Under the pieces are notes generated by a model. That model had not been told where the DNA came from, ran no database searches, and saw only the letters and a program-made list of their open reading frames with translations. A DNA stretch of 64,000 nt. Source: Endomychus coccineus. Its lineage: Eukaryota > Arthropoda > Insecta > Coleoptera > Endomychidae. The translations under genes and the position numbers were made by a program. Position 1 is the stretch's first letter, and every line of letters starts with the position of its first letter. Below are positions 11,350 to 24,420 of this stretch, in pieces. The stretch lies in contig OY294068.1 of NCBI GenBank assembly GCA_958510875.1, positions 21,432,297 through 21,496,296 of the forward strand, given 5' to 3'.

Positions 11350-11862
11350 AAGGCATTTTTTCTTATCTGGATCAGGAAGGGAAGAATGACGGATAATTTA
11401 TGAAACTGTATGTTCTATAGTGGGGGTGGGATTTCGATTAGGACGCCTTGTGATGACGGACAAGAGACCGAAACGTACGTAAAGACGAAAATAATAAACA
11501 TACGTGCTAGTGTGACCTATTTCCCGAGAATTTATATATAATTCATACTTGGGTCAAAAATCATTATTAAAGTAAATCATTCATTCGAATAACTTAGGCT
11601 GGATTTTCTGAAGACGTGAAATAAACATTGATACTCAATCACCACCAGCACATCGGTGATAAGATAATGGTACGATGCTCTTAACAGGATGTCTGCGTCT
11701 ACTGCGAGTTTTTGCGACAATAAGATTTTATCTACTCTTCATTTATCGTTCTCAATGTTCGTAATTTGAAATTTACTATTGAATCCAGCAATAAAATGAT
11801 TTGTTCACAATGCGTGGAAGCATGAGCGCATAATTTTCTACACGATAAGCGTAAATACTTAC

Positions 11863-12000
11863 ATAAACTTCTTCCCATTGACTGACGTATCTGACGAGCC
11901 TCGAGAGACGTAGAAGCCGTACAAGAGATAGTAACTTGGCGAGCCGCAAAATACGCAACGCGCGGCCCGCATGAAGAATTTGAAAACTGTCGCCGTAATC
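11863..12000 (-). CDS. Ih: HCN/Ih channel, S4 voltage-sensor exon
   Basis: A 138-nt exon encodes 46 residues from DYGDSFQILH to QWEEVY. It is bounded by the acceptor CTCTGTTCCAG and the donor GTAAGT, both in phase 0. It holds the S4 segment (RALRILRLAKLLSLVRLLRL, then SRLVRY) with basic residues at every third position, as in hyperpolarisation-activated, cyclic-nucleotide-modulated cation channels of the plasma membrane. The QWEE motif begins the S4-S5 linker. The two upstream exons lie at 26.1 and 27.9 kb. The next exon (S5-pore) should lie beyond position 1, as I find no pore sequence in 1-11862. The exon shows no damage. Confidence 0.9.
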
Positions 12001-12382
12001 CTGGAACAGAGGTTTTAAAAGTTTTGGTAATTCGCAGAGTACTACAACAACCAACAGATCTACAAGAAACACCGATTAGATATGTACATTGAGGGTTACT
12101 AGAAAATTTATCAAACTCGGGGATTTCTTTCTGAATAGATTAAGTGAAGATTTGATTCAATCCAATTAATTATATCGTGATCACAATCTCAATTTCTAGA
12201 ATCTAGAATTGAATAGAATCACCCATTATGTAATCAAATTCCATTCTAGACTTAAATAAAATAGCTATTAAAAGTTAGATTTTCATAAGTGTAAGAAATA
12301 AATGTGACTATAGTTTCTCTAGCACAGTAGTTTCTTCCAACAAATATTACAGATAAACTTACTACGAAACAGCTACCTAATA

Positions 12383-14533
12383 TACAGGATGTCCTCGAAC
12401 TGCGTGGCTAAAATAAAACCGAAGATTCTTTGATTCGAAAAAAATTTGATGAGCCTTTTTACTTTTGCCTCAAGTGTCTTGTTTAGCCGGTAGAGGGCTT
12501 CAAAGTTGCAAAAATAATTTTGTTTTTTTGGTATAACTTGAGAACGTGATGAAGGACTTTTACAATATTTGGCAAGTGAGTTACTGTCAATAATAGCCGT
12601 TTTTGAGAGCGGAGCACAGAGCCTTAGAGACCATAGAAATGGCTCAAACTTGAGGATGTAACGGGAAAAGTGTCCAGAACTTTTTTGTGGTCAATGTAAT
12701 TCACACTTTGCTTTTCTAATGTCATTTTGGCATTTGAAGAATTTATTCTCAAAACTGTCATCAGTTTTTACTTTGCTTTCCGTAAAAATTTTATAAAATT
12801 ATGGCTCAAAATTTCACTAACACTGAAATGGTTGATATGTTATTGATTTATGGACTTTGTCGTTGCAATGGCCGTAGAAGGGAAAGATATCCGCATCGCA
12901 GAATTTCATTCGGCAAACCTTCGCGAAACTGGCAAATTTGAAACAAATCGCAGAGAAACTGGACGCAGACGGACAAGAAGGACGTTAGAAGCGATACTGG
13001 AAGCGGTTGAAACTGAACCTGGGATAAGCACACTACGTTTGGCACTTCGTATTGGAGCCTCAAAATCATTAGTTCATAATGTACTGAAAGAAGAACTGTT
13101 GTATCCCTATCATATTAAAATAGTTCAAGACTTATTGCCCATGGATCCAGGTCATCGGCTAGATTTCTGTCGGCTTATTGTCCAAAGACAAAACGCAAAC
13201 CCCAATTTTTGTAGAAGAATTCTGTTCACGGACGAAGATACTTTCACGAGATGTGGTCTTTTTAACCTCCATAATGAACATTTCTATGCTGATGAAAATC
13301 CTCATGAAACGGAAGTTACATATTTTCAGAATCAAACTAAAATAAATGTTTGGGTTGGAATAGTGGATAACTTTATTATTGGCCCTACCGTTATACCCGA
13401 TAGATTGAACGGGGAGAACTACTTGAACTTTTTGGAACAAAGGCTACTTGAACTGTTGGAAGACTTGCCCTTACACATTCGCCGTGGCCTGGTTTATCCA
13501 TGATGGTGCACCTCCTCATTTCACATTAGCTGTGAGGCGACATTTGAATGTGGAATATCCAGATCGCTGGATAGGTAGAGGACACGATGCACCAGTGAAC
13601 TGGCCGGCCCGCTCAACTGATTTGACGCCCTGCGACTTCTTTCTATGGGGCGCTTTGTAGTCGAAAGTTTATGCAGCTCCAGTAAACACACGAGATGAAT
13701 TGTTGCAACGAATTAATCATGAAGCGGATTTATTGAAGAATGATCCTGAAGTACTAGCCAGAGTTCAATCCAATTTCTTGAAACGAATTAATTTGTGTAT
13801 TCAGGAAAATGTACAACATTTCGAACAATTGATGCCTTAGCGATTTCCCAAAAAGTTTTGTTGTTTCTTTTAATTTAGCATTTGTTTTTCCTAAATAATC
13901 ACATCGTTTCCCCATTTCTATTGTTTTTATTATTCGTGTTTTACCGAGATATTAACTATTTCAGTGTTAGTGAAATTTTGAGCCATAATTTTATAAAATT
14001 TTTACGGAAAGCAAAGTAAAAACTGACAGTTTTGAGAATAAATTCTTCAAATGCCAAAATGACATTAGAAAAGCAAAGGCAACTAAGGTATTTTAATCAA
14101 GTAAAATTAGTAAGCCAAAATTGCAGAGACTCGAAAATTAATTTTTTCAAGCTAATTTGTTAATTTTATCAAAATTTTTTAAGAGTAAAAAAGTTTTCAA
14201 ATCAGATAAGCTATCTACATAAAAAATATCGAGTGAATCGGGACACTTTTCCCGTTACATCCTCAAGTTTGAGCCATTTCTATGGTCTCTAAGGCTCTAT
14301 GCTCCATTCTCAAAAACGGCTATCATTGAAAGTAACTAACCTGCCAAATATTGTAAAAGTCCTCCATTACGTTCTCAAGTTATACCGAAAAAACAAAATT
14401 ATTTTTGCAACTTTGAAGCCCTCTACCGGCTAAACAAGACACTTGAGGCAAAAGTAAAAAAGCTCATCAAATTTTTTTCGAATCAAAGAATCTTCGGTTT
14501 TATTTTAGCCACGCAGTTCGTGGACATCCTGTA
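12383..14533 (+). mobile_element. Tc1/mariner-superfamily transposon with long TIRs
   Basis: Terminal inverted repeats of about 300 bp begin TACAGGATGTCCTCGAACTG (12383) and end with the complementary TGGACATCCTGTA (14533). TA dinucleotides flank both ends, as expected for the superfamily. A second inner pair of inverted blocks (12715-12815 and 13960-14075) extends the pairing. The transposase relic lies inside. The high similarity of the two TIRs suggests insertion fairly recently compared with neighbouring debris. Confidence 0.85.
12801..13840 (+). pseudogene. Transposase of the 12.4-14.5 kb element, frameshifted
   Basis: The natural start is probably ATG 12801 (MAQNFTNTEMVDML). The frame must shift near 12880 to continue into LRETGKFETNRRETG and an HTH region, and again near 13490. 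Catalytic blocks are LFTDEDTF (first Asp), FIHDGAPPHF (second Asp) and LTPCDFFLWG (third Asp). I count 43 residues between the second and third Asp. A TAG follows WGAL, and the C-terminus ends LMP at about 13840. It has two frameshifts and one nonsense codon, so it is inactive. It belongs to a mariner-related DDD transposase group found widely in arthropods. Confidence 0.8.
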
Positions 14534-14629
14534 TAACTTCAATGATTATCTTGGGATATTATAGTGCAGTCAAATGGGTATTTGAGGTTGAAATCCTTGG
14601 AAAATGGACCGATTTTGATAGGACAAAGT

Positions 14630-15958
14630 GCATTCTCTTCGGACTTTTATCAGAAGCAAAGTCTACCTCGTCTGAAGTTGCGCAAAATTTTTGCATTGAT
14701 TATAAACAATAAATTAACAATTTAATTAGCGTATTTATGAGATTGCATAGAACTTCATAATAAATGATCGGGTAAAGATTATTTATGGTCAGTGACAATA
14801 TGAAAATAGTTGAACAAGTAGTTGTAGTAACTTCATTTGTTATAAACAAATATTTATTAACGAATTAGACCATAACTACGAGTTAAAGATCGTCGAATAG
14901 ATACCCGATAATTTGTTATTTCGTTATAAACAAATTACATTTATTAATAAATATACGAATTTGACCAATATGTCAAGTTTATAGTCGTTTTCAGCTAATT
15001 TTGGCCTCTTAAGTACGATTTTATTGTTATTATAGTCCTCTTAAATGCATAGATTTTTTATTGAATTGTTATAAATACATTGTTTATTAATAAATATACG
15101 AATTACGCCAATATTCCGAGTGTAAAGTGTTTTCAAAATTAATGTATTAATAGTCAAATAAATTAAATCCAAAAAAAATAGTATCAAGTCTTAATAATAT
15201 AACAAATTAATAGATAAGAAAATGCCATGTTCAAGAGAAAAAATAGTTCAATTCGAACGTATCACGAATAATACTTCAAAATTCCCGCTATAATGCCACG
15301 AAAAGAATATTAAAAAAAAATTCTAACATGAGGGAATTTGAAATGAGCACCGTATTATACCCTAAGATAGACGAGAATGAAACATCTTTTTTTTTATATA
15401 ATTTATTTGACTATTAATACATTGATTTCAAAAACACTTGGCGCAATTCGTATATTTATTAATAAATAATTTATTTATAAGAATTCAAAAATTTGTCTAT
15501 GCATTTAAGGGCTATAATAACAATAAAATCGTACTCAAGAGGCAAAAATTAGCTGAAAACAACTATTAACTCGACATTTTGGTCAAATTCGTATATTTAT
15601 TAATAAATATAATTCGTTTATAACAAATTAACAAATTAGCGGATATACATTCGACAATATTGACGACAAAATCGAACTCAGAAGGCCAATATTATTCGAA
15701 AACAATCCTAAGCTCGTAGTTTTGGTCGAATTCGTCTATTAGTTAATAAATAAATTATTTGCAATAAATGAAGTCAATTCAACTACTTGTTCAACTATTT
15801 TCGTATGTTGACTGATCAAAAATAGTCTTTACCCGATCACTTTTTATGATTTTTCATGTATCTCATAAATACGCTAATTAAATTGCCTTATTGTTTATAA
15901 GCAATGCAAAATTCTTGCGCAACTTTAGACGAGGTAGACTTTGTTCCTAAGAGAATGC
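14630..15958. mobile_element. Foldback element 1 with internal subrepeats
   Basis: Arms of about 540-560 bp (14630-15168 and 15396-15958) are inverted copies. Examples are AAAGTCTACCTCGTCTGAAG against its complement near 15940, and the block GATCGGGTAAAG/CTTTACCCGATC. Within each arm a unit containing TTATTAATAAATATACGAAT recurs several times. There is no coding frame. This fits a non-autonomous foldback DNA transposon. Confidence 0.7.
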
Positions 15959-15959
15959 T

Positions 15960-17550
15960 TCTTATCTCATCAACATCGAACTGTTCATTTCTAAATTACG
16001 AAACCATCTAAATCGATTTAATTATTCTTAATTTTTTTTCGTCAAAAGTTGTTCCATTTCTTGATTGTTAATTGTAACTCCGTTTTTGTGAAATATATAG
16101 AATTTGGTTCTTATTACGAGCATCTATAATTGAATTTTATTAAATTAAAAGTTGTATACAAACGCTTTAATCTATTCGAAAAGAAATCCCATATTTGGAT
16201 TGAAGAAATAGAGGGATCATACACATTTATAATCTATACATGGAACACAATTCAGTTTCCAATCAAAACAGCTCACACATAATGTAACACAAATAATCTA
16301 ACTACAGAAAAGTAGGGAATCGTATACCATTTTGGCAGTAGCTTTTCATATAAAACTTAGACTGATAAATAAAAGTAATTTTCAAGTGAAAATTTTATGC
16401 CAATTGTATTTGACATATTGCTATGACAATAACTCAATTTTTTCGAAAATCGCTCCCTGTAATTGAATCACTGAATTTATGGAAATGGAATAAGAATGTT
16501 GCTCATATTCTTAAACAGATCTTCTTGTTCAGGATCTAGGCCAGAGTTGTTCACCAAATACTTTAAGATTTTTATGATAATTTTATTATGAACTTGAATA
16601 TCCTCAGATTCTGTACAAAAGAAATAAAGATTGTATGTATAGCAATTCATTTCATCATTAAATAATCAATTAGCTTTGCTTTTTACGATATCCAAACATC
16701 CAACTTTATATTATTATAACGGGTAGAACTATCATTTATTTTGTGTGCATTATTATTCAATTCTTTTAATACTTTTCCCTTGTTTCTAATAGTATAAAAT
16801 TATGGAACGTATGGAAAACAATATTTATTTTAGATTATTATTGAAACCTTTTACTAGAGCACAGGGAAATGATAAAATTTCAATTAAACCTGCTTCTGAT
16901 TCATCAAAATATAGTACCCACTATTATTTACAATAAAGGTTTGTATTTTTTTCTAGTGCTATGAAGTTGTTTTCTACTTTATTTAATTATCTAATCCTTA
17001 TTCTACTAGAACCGCAATTAATGAATAAAGGTGCCACCGATATAAAATCATTAGCAATAGAAATAGACCTACATAATTTTTCTCTAGTACTATGAAATTG
17101 TGTGTTTGGATAAAATTATTATATACTTCATTTAATCATTTAAACCACATATCACTAGAGCACTGCGAAATAAAAAAATTATCATCTTAATATTTTCTGT
17201 TCCAAAACGTAACATTTTCTTTTTGTGTCTAATATAACAAATAAAGCGCGACTACCCTTTTGAAACTTATCAGAAAAATGGTAAAAATACCAATACGCTT
17301 ATCATTCTTATGCAACATTGACAACAGCCTACTATGATACCCTTACATAAGTTTGTCTATTACCAATTTAATTCTACTTTCAAATAATTTTAACATAAAA
17401 CTTTTTTACCGAATCTCCCACGAGCTAAGAATAGTATAACAGAAATTCTTGCTCAATTGCAAATTTTGCATGAAAATTTTCATACAAAAAAAAATTTCAT
17501 TGGCACCTCGAAAAAATGTCCGGCAATAATATAAGCACTAGGGAGATTAT
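15960..17550. other. AT-rich intron, no gene; small inverted blocks
   Basis: No coding sequence was seen. Related short blocks alternate in orientation at about 16851 (ACTAGAGCACAGGGAAAT), 16953 (TTTTCTAGTGCTATGAAG), 17083 and 17150, perhaps a degraded MITE cluster. Confidence 0.35.
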
Positions 17551-17554
17551 AATT

Positions 17555-17645
17555 GAAAATTTTCGGCTTCTCGATGGTGTCTTCGGAGCAGGATTGAGGC
17601 TTGAACTGGAACTGATTGCTTCTGGTTTCGGTAGCAATATTTATC
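17555..17645. repeat. Penelope-type terminal repeat fragment
   Basis: The block GGATTGAGGCTTGAACTGGA followed by a GCTTCTGGTTTCGGTAGC-type segment matches 28752-28800. The hammerhead portion is not preserved. Confidence 0.45.
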
Positions 17646-17798
17646 GTGTGAACATTTCACGCGTTATACCTCACTGTCTTTGTTCCGGTGATTGACTTGA
17701 AAATGATTTGATGATTGGTATCAAGCTTATAATCCGCAAGTGCAGATCTATTGGTATCAGGAAGCCTTGTACACCACTCATGTTCTTCCACATGAGTA

Positions 17799-20700
17799 CT
17801 ATATAGGTACTTCCTGAAACATCCATGTTCTGTCAGCACCTGTGTTGTGTAATAATTTACTTGTCCATGTTTGCGGTTATTCCATCTTTCGATGATAAGT
17901 ATAAGGTTTCTTTGTAGGTGTTATTCCACCTTTGTTGTCACCTATTAATTAATCTTAGAGGTTCCTTCGTTTATTTCATTAAGTTCTATCACTATTAGGT
18001 GTAACGGAGGAGAGTCGGACAGTACTTCGACTCATTCTGCTGGGATGTACAGTAGCTATTGGCAAGGAATAGAAAACCAAGTTTTTGGAAACGGTTTTCG
18101 GAATGGATCTCATATGATCATCGCATGAGAGGGTGCTGTTGGGGGGTGAATCCGAGCATGGATATGGAAAGACTTCATAGGGAATAGTTGAACCTGACAT
18201 CATAACAATAGGTATTGTGGGAATCGCCTCTCTGGAGAAGACGCAAGCTTGACTTTTCGTTACATTAAACTCTCTTAGATTATCAGATCCCTATTTTGGA
18301 ATTATTGCCAGATATCCATTCGTTGTCTCCGTTTAGCTCCTCTGGTTTCATTGGATGGTATAGGGGCTCTAGACGAGAAAGCGGTATGAAGTGAGCCATT
18401 ATCTGCAGAGCTGTGGACACGACAGGTGGGCACTTCCAGCAGATCGTTGATATGAAGCAGAAACATAAATGGTGCTAAGACAGATCCCTGTGAAGCACCA
18501 GCGTTGACAGCCATTCTGTTGGAGGATGCTTCGTCAAGCACCAAGAAGGTGTTGCCGGTCATTCACGATTTTGGAGCTGTCTAGGTATTGGCTGAACTCG
18601 ATGTTGATTGCTTCCTCCATCACTTTAGAGATTACAAATAATAGTGCAATGTGTCTATAATTATTAGGAAGGGTCTTCTTTTTTCTATTTTTGGAATTGA
18701 TTGGACTCCAGCTGTCTTCCAGCTGGAAGGAAAGACACCAAGTTTATATGAAAGGATAAATAACATGCAGAAAATTGGTAATTCAGGCGCACTCCTCGAG
18801 ATTGAAATGTGGATTTCCGTCTGACCCCATAGATTGCGCATTCTGTAAATTATTCAGTGGATGTCATAATGGGGTGATTCTCCAGTAAACATGATCAGGT
18901 GACTGCATATCACTGAAAATAGTAATTCACATGGAAATAGTGTATGTTTCGTAAGCTTCCTTTGTCTCTTTTCTAGAAAAAACCGTTCATTTTGGATATA
19001 GGATTTGAATTAGAAGAGAAATCCAAAACTTTAGTGAAATAAGTATAAGGTGTCTCAATAAAAATAACAACTACAACGTCACTAACGGAGAAACTGGAAT
19101 TGTAAAAATAACGAAAATATTTTGCTTGGATTTTCAATGCTTCCTCCACCATCTCTACAAAATTTCAAATTCGTGTTACTTTTAGCTTTCCATATATAGT
19201 GAAGATATATCTTGTATATCTAGAAGTGCTACCAACTAACATTTTCCAGAGGTAGATAGAATACAAGCTATTTTTCCTCGCTTGCTACTAATATGTTCTT
19301 ATAATGAACATAAAATCGATTTTAAATGAGCCCATAACTGTATAAAATTATATGGAAACAGTTAGTAGTTAATGACATATGTAAATCGATGTGCACAACT
19401 TATCAACTCCATTTCCAATCAAAAATACCACAATCCAGAATAATACGCTCTCTAGTGGGTAATATGCCCTACCACATAGAAGTCCATATATTACATACAT
19501 GGACTGTTTCTGAAACCAATAATGTTACAGAATATAAATCGTACGTATAAGTAAGAGCAGCGACGGAATGAGAAATTCTATTCAAACTCCGATTAATTTT
19601 AAACTTTCGGAATATCAATTGGCCTCCAAGGTCGCCTGATGTTGGCACTTGTACATTGCCTCTCGGGACTTCAAACTCAAAAGTTCAACAAGCGACCGAG
19701 AGACCTCTTTGGAGAAGTATGTTCCACTTTTAGTATGTTTCCATTCATAAGTTGTGCACATCGATTTACATATATCATTAACTACTAACTGTTTCCATAT
19801 AATTTTATACAGTTATGGGCTCATTTAAAATCGATTTTATGTTCATTATAAGAACATATTAGTAGCAAGCGAGGAAAAATAGCTTGTATTCTATATACCT
19901 CTGGAAAATGTTAGTTGGTAGCACTTCTAGATATACAAGATATATCTTCACTATATATGGAAAGCTAAAAGTAACACGAATTTGAAATTTTGTAGAGATG
20001 GTGGAGGAAGCATTGAAAATCCAAGCAAAATATTTTCGTTATTTTTACAATTCCAGTTTCTCCGTTAGTGACGTTGTAGTTGTTATTTTTATTGAGACAC
20101 CTTATACTTATTTCACTAAAGTTTTGGATTTCTCTTCTAATTTCAATCTCGAGGAGTGCGCCTGAATTACCAATTTTCTGCATGTTATTTATCCTTTCAT
20201 ATAAACTTGGTGTCTTTCCTTCCAGCTGGAAGACAGCTGGAGTCCAATCAATTCCAAAAATAGAAAAAAGAAGACCCTTCCTAATAATTATAGACACATT
20301 GCACTATTATTTGTAATCTCTAAAGTGATGGAGGAAGCAATCAACATCGAGTTCAGCCAATACCTAGACAGCTCCAAAATCGTGAATGACCGGCAACACC
20401 TTCTTGGTGCTTGACGAAGCATCCTCCAACAGAATGGCTGTCAACGCTGGTGCTTCACAGGGATCTGTCTTAGCACCATTTATGTTTCTGCTTCATATCC
20501 AAAATAGGGATCTGATAATCTAATAGAGTTTAATGTAACGAAAAGTCAAGCTTGCGTCTTCTCCAGAGAGGCGATTCCCACAATACCTAATGTTATGATG
20601 TCAGGTTCAACTATTCCCTATGAAGTCTTTCCATATCCATGCTCGGATTCACCCCCCAACAGCACCCTCTCATGCGATGATCATATCAGATCCATTCCGA

Positions 20701-21049
20701 AAACCGTTTCCAAAAACTTGGTTTTCTATTCCTTGCCAATAGCTACTGTACATCCCAGCAGAAGGAGGCTTAACCTAAGGAAATGTAGCGCATATCGCAC
20801 TACATCAAGCGAATGAGTCGAAGTACTGTCCGATTCTCCTCCGTTACACCTAATAGTGATAGAACTTAATGAAATAAACGAAGGAACCTCTAAGATTAAT
20901 TAATAGGTGACAAGAAAGGTGGAATAACACCTACAAAGAAACCTTATACTTATCATCGAAAGATGGAATAACCGCAAACATGGACAAGTAAATTATTACA
21001 CAACACAGGTGCTGACAGAACATGGATGTTTCAGGAAGTACCTATATAG
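17799..21049. repeat. Large inverted duplication of LINE-containing DNA
   Basis: The left arm (17799-19403) and right arm (19747-21049) are highly similar reverse complements around a 343-bp spacer. The left arm has ~200 bp extra at about 18809-19010. The right arm has ~50 bp extra at about 20760-20812. Each arm carries the same LINE pieces: an RT block reading NAGASQGSVLAPFMFLLHIN and the later TLSCDDH block. The precise collinearity points to one inverted duplication event, or a foldback element that captured LINE DNA, rather than independent insertions. Confidence 0.8.
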
Positions 21050-21290
21050 ATTCAAGATTATAGGAGATGATAAATGTACATATTGTGGGGCTATAGATAC
21101 CCCCCACCATACCATTATTGATTGTCCTAGATGGATTATAGGGAGACAGGGCATTAAAGACTTCCAAAGGAACTCGATTAGCTTACATATTATTGTTAAC
21201 AAAATGATAGAGGACAATGGAACATGGAGTATTTACGAGAGCCTGATAAAGCAAATAATAAAAACAAAAAAAGAGGAAGAACATGATTAG
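21009..21290 (+). pseudogene. LINE ORF2 C-terminal zinc-knuckle fragment
   Basis: The frame HGCFRKYLY, then CTYCGAIDTPHHTIIDCPRW, gives the Cys-Cys-His-Cys pattern found downstream of RT/RNase H in R1-type non-LTR elements. It straddles the right end of the inverted duplication. The left arm loses the similarity at the same point (17799). Confidence 0.6.
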
Positions 21291-22376
21291 GGTAAAAACC
21301 TTTTCTCCTAAGATGAAGACTCATTAAGAAACTTCTGGGCTTAGTTCCATCCGACAATGGACAAGCCACTTGTCCCAGGTAAAACAAAAGAAGAATCTAT
21401 CAACGAGACAGTTCATATCCTGAAGTAATGCGAAAAGCGGTCTCGGGATATGGATGAAGAAAGAAGAGGTTTTTGCAGGTATGCTGTAAAATAGGGTGAA
21501 TCCTGCACTACCAATAGTGATAGATTATAGCTCCTGGTGTGCATAAAGCATTTCCTCTCCACAGAAAAAAAAAGGTTTCCCCCTCGTGTAGTTAAAGTAT
21601 GAAAAGAATGTCCCGAAAGTATATAAGAAACATTCCCCATGTTCAAACGGAAACTCCATTTCTTATTCTCATGATTCAATTCTGTTATGAAAGGGAACCC
21701 TAGTTCTAATTTACTTCCCTATACAAATACCAATTAACTGGCAGAAATTTCGCTGTTCATATCTACCGATACCATGTTTGGTGATAGATGAATTAAAGTT
21801 GTTTACTGTCAGTTTCATCATCCAGAAAAGTGCAACTTATTTATTGTTAGTTAGCCTAATATGAACTTCAAGAGAATTATGTTTTCTCTTCAGTGTCTCA
21901 AAACAACAACTGCTAACCAGATGGGTGTAATAAATGATCCCCAAAATTGTCGATAACAGTGTTATTATGTTTGTTTTTATGCTCTTACCCACATTACACA
22001 ACGTAGAGATAACGTGCTGCAAATGTTATATCTTTATTGTTCCCATAAATAACGCAAGTTATATCGGGCTGAATTTTATTTATATTTATTACACGTATTC
22101 ACATATTTCTGATAAAATAATGAATTAATTAATAGAAAAGTTAAATAACATCGCATTAAACATTTACAAAGTGTTTACTGTTAATGAGTTTCCAAGAAAA
22201 TCTCTTCAAATGATTAATTTCTATTTTCGGGGTCATCGATAATTTTGGGCAACCATAATCATCATACTTATAAAGATCAATAAAAATCTGCTATTTTATT
22301 ATTGATAAGTGTGTACATCCAGTAAATGTATGGCTTGCATCATTATTCGATTATTAGTAAGTATGTGAAACATTTT
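21291..22376. other. No gene seen
   Basis: AT-rich intronic DNA of the HCN gene. Open frames on both strands are short and without motifs. Confidence 0.4.
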
Positions 22377-22380
22377 GATC

Positions 22381-23585
22381 GAAAATTTTTTACGATTTAA
22401 CGCGTGTTAACGGAAAATGTTTGTTTTGGTGTATGAAACAGAAGTCCTAAATTTCTATCTCCTAAATTGACCGCAACCCCTTTTTTTTCGCCATTTTGTG
22501 GTATTTTGGACATTTTTAGGGAAAGTTCGTCAACAAAAAATTGCTATCTCCAGTTGTATTGGGAATTAAGAGACCAAACTGGAACCCTTCTATTGTCAAT
22601 GCTCAAGGAACTCCCAGCTCAAATTTCAAGTTAATCCGACCTCCCCCTTCCTCGCAATATATGTATATATATGCATAAATGCATGGGAACTTGCGTGACG
22701 GCTAACTCGGACAGTTTTCAACCGATTTAGCTGAGATCTGGACTGAAGGTAGGTTTCATGCCCACAAAACATCCCTCTAAATGTCAAGTTAAAATATTGA
22801 ATAGTTTCCGAGAAATTCGAGTTTAAGTCAATTTTTTAGCTAATTTTCAAATTGAGATATCTCATGTCCTTTTCATCCGATTGACATCTGCTTGGCGTCA
22901 AAATGTAGGTATTTGCTTATATTTTTACGTGGTAGTCATCGTTTTTATACTACATTAGCAATATGATACTATTTTAGGTGACAGATTCTGAGGCAAGTAG
23001 TATTTCCAGCAGTACTTTCAGTGTATACAGCGTGGCGAGTTCAAGTGGTCGGAAGAGAAGATAGTAATAATATTGAATAAATATGTACAATATAAAAAAA
23101 TTAAAAAAAAAGGACATGAGATATCTCAATTTGAAATTTAGCTGAAAAATTGACTTACACTCAGATTTCTCGGAAACTGTCTGATATTTTAACTTGAAAT
23201 TTGGAGGGCAGTTTTGAGAGCATAAAACCTACGTTTAATCCAAATTTCCGCTGAATTGTTCGAAAACTGTCCGAGTTAGCCGTCACGCAAGTTCCCATGC
23301 ATTTATGTATATATATACATCTATTGCGAGGAAGGGGGAAGTCGGATTAACTTGAAATTTGACTGGGAGTTCCTTAAACATTTACAATAAAAGGGTTCCA
23401 GTGTGGTTTCTAAATTCTTAATACAACTGGAGATAGCAATTTTTTTCTTGACGAACTTCCCCAAAATGGCAAAAAAAGGGGTTGCGGTCAATTTAGGAGG
23501 TAGACATTTTACAGTTTTGTTTCATACACCAAAACAAACATTTTCCGTGGGGTCGCGTTGAATCATAAAAAATTTACCGATATCA
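22381..23585. mobile_element. Foldback element 2
   Basis: Arms of about 490 bp (22381-22878 and 23106-23585) are inverted copies. CCGAGTTAGCCGTCACGCAA at 23269 is one example: its complement is at 22690-22720. AAACATTTTCCGT-type blocks mark the outer ends. The 227-bp centre is not inverted. No coding capacity. Confidence 0.75.
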
Positions 23586-24420
23586 CTTATTTTTTGGTTT
23601 CACATGCTCTACTATATTGAGAACTTTACATAATGCGAATGAATACGTTTTGGTTTGTAGGATAGTCGAGAATATAGACATCTAGCAATAGACATAAGCT
23701 ATCTAATGCCTAGTGTTGTTTCTGCCCTAATTTGAAGAATAGAGATTTTTTATGAAGAAGGCCTGAATGAAATTAACAAATGAGGAACGAATTCCTCATA
23801 CCTTAATATGTCAAATTGACGGCTATTAGAAGCGAATATTAAATTTTTCTTATGCCTACTCACAGTGACTCAACATAACAATACGTATACACGTCTAACC
23901 TTACAAATAATAACAAATTAGTTGCATATTATTGTGTGATTCACCGATGATTAAACGTACAATTTTCAATTGAAAATAAAGCAACTAAAAAACAAGGTTT
24001 TAATAACATGTTAAAATCATTGTAAATACTGGGTACAATACTTTGGATATTGAATCATGCTCTGAGGAACAATAAGTTTGACAGAATATCAAGTACAGGA
24101 ATATATTTGTGCTTGAATCGAATCCCAATTTTTTATTAAGATTCCTAAGGTACATTTGGTTAGTAAATTATCTGTTTATATATTTCAAGAGATAAATTTG
24201 TTTTTTGATTGAGCACCTTTTTAAACTCATGGATAAGTTTTGAAGACATTCTTACAATCATAATTGAATTCATTGAAACGAATAAAACTTTGTGATAAAA
24301 AATGGTGATATAAGCTGTTGCAAATATCATTCCTTTAATAAACTATAAAAGAGTTCACACTGTGGATACATTAACTCTATGATTCAGAAATAATCACCCT
24401 CATCCAATAAAAATACTGTT

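Noticed and set aside
12383..14533. The long flanking repeats as LTRs of a retrotransposon.
   Set aside because: They are inverted, not direct, have TA flanks and enclose a DDD transposase.
14630..15958. CRISPR-like or satellite array because of regularly recurring AT-rich units.
   Set aside because: The units lie in two inverted arms, vary in spacing and are in a eukaryotic intron. A foldback transposon explains them.
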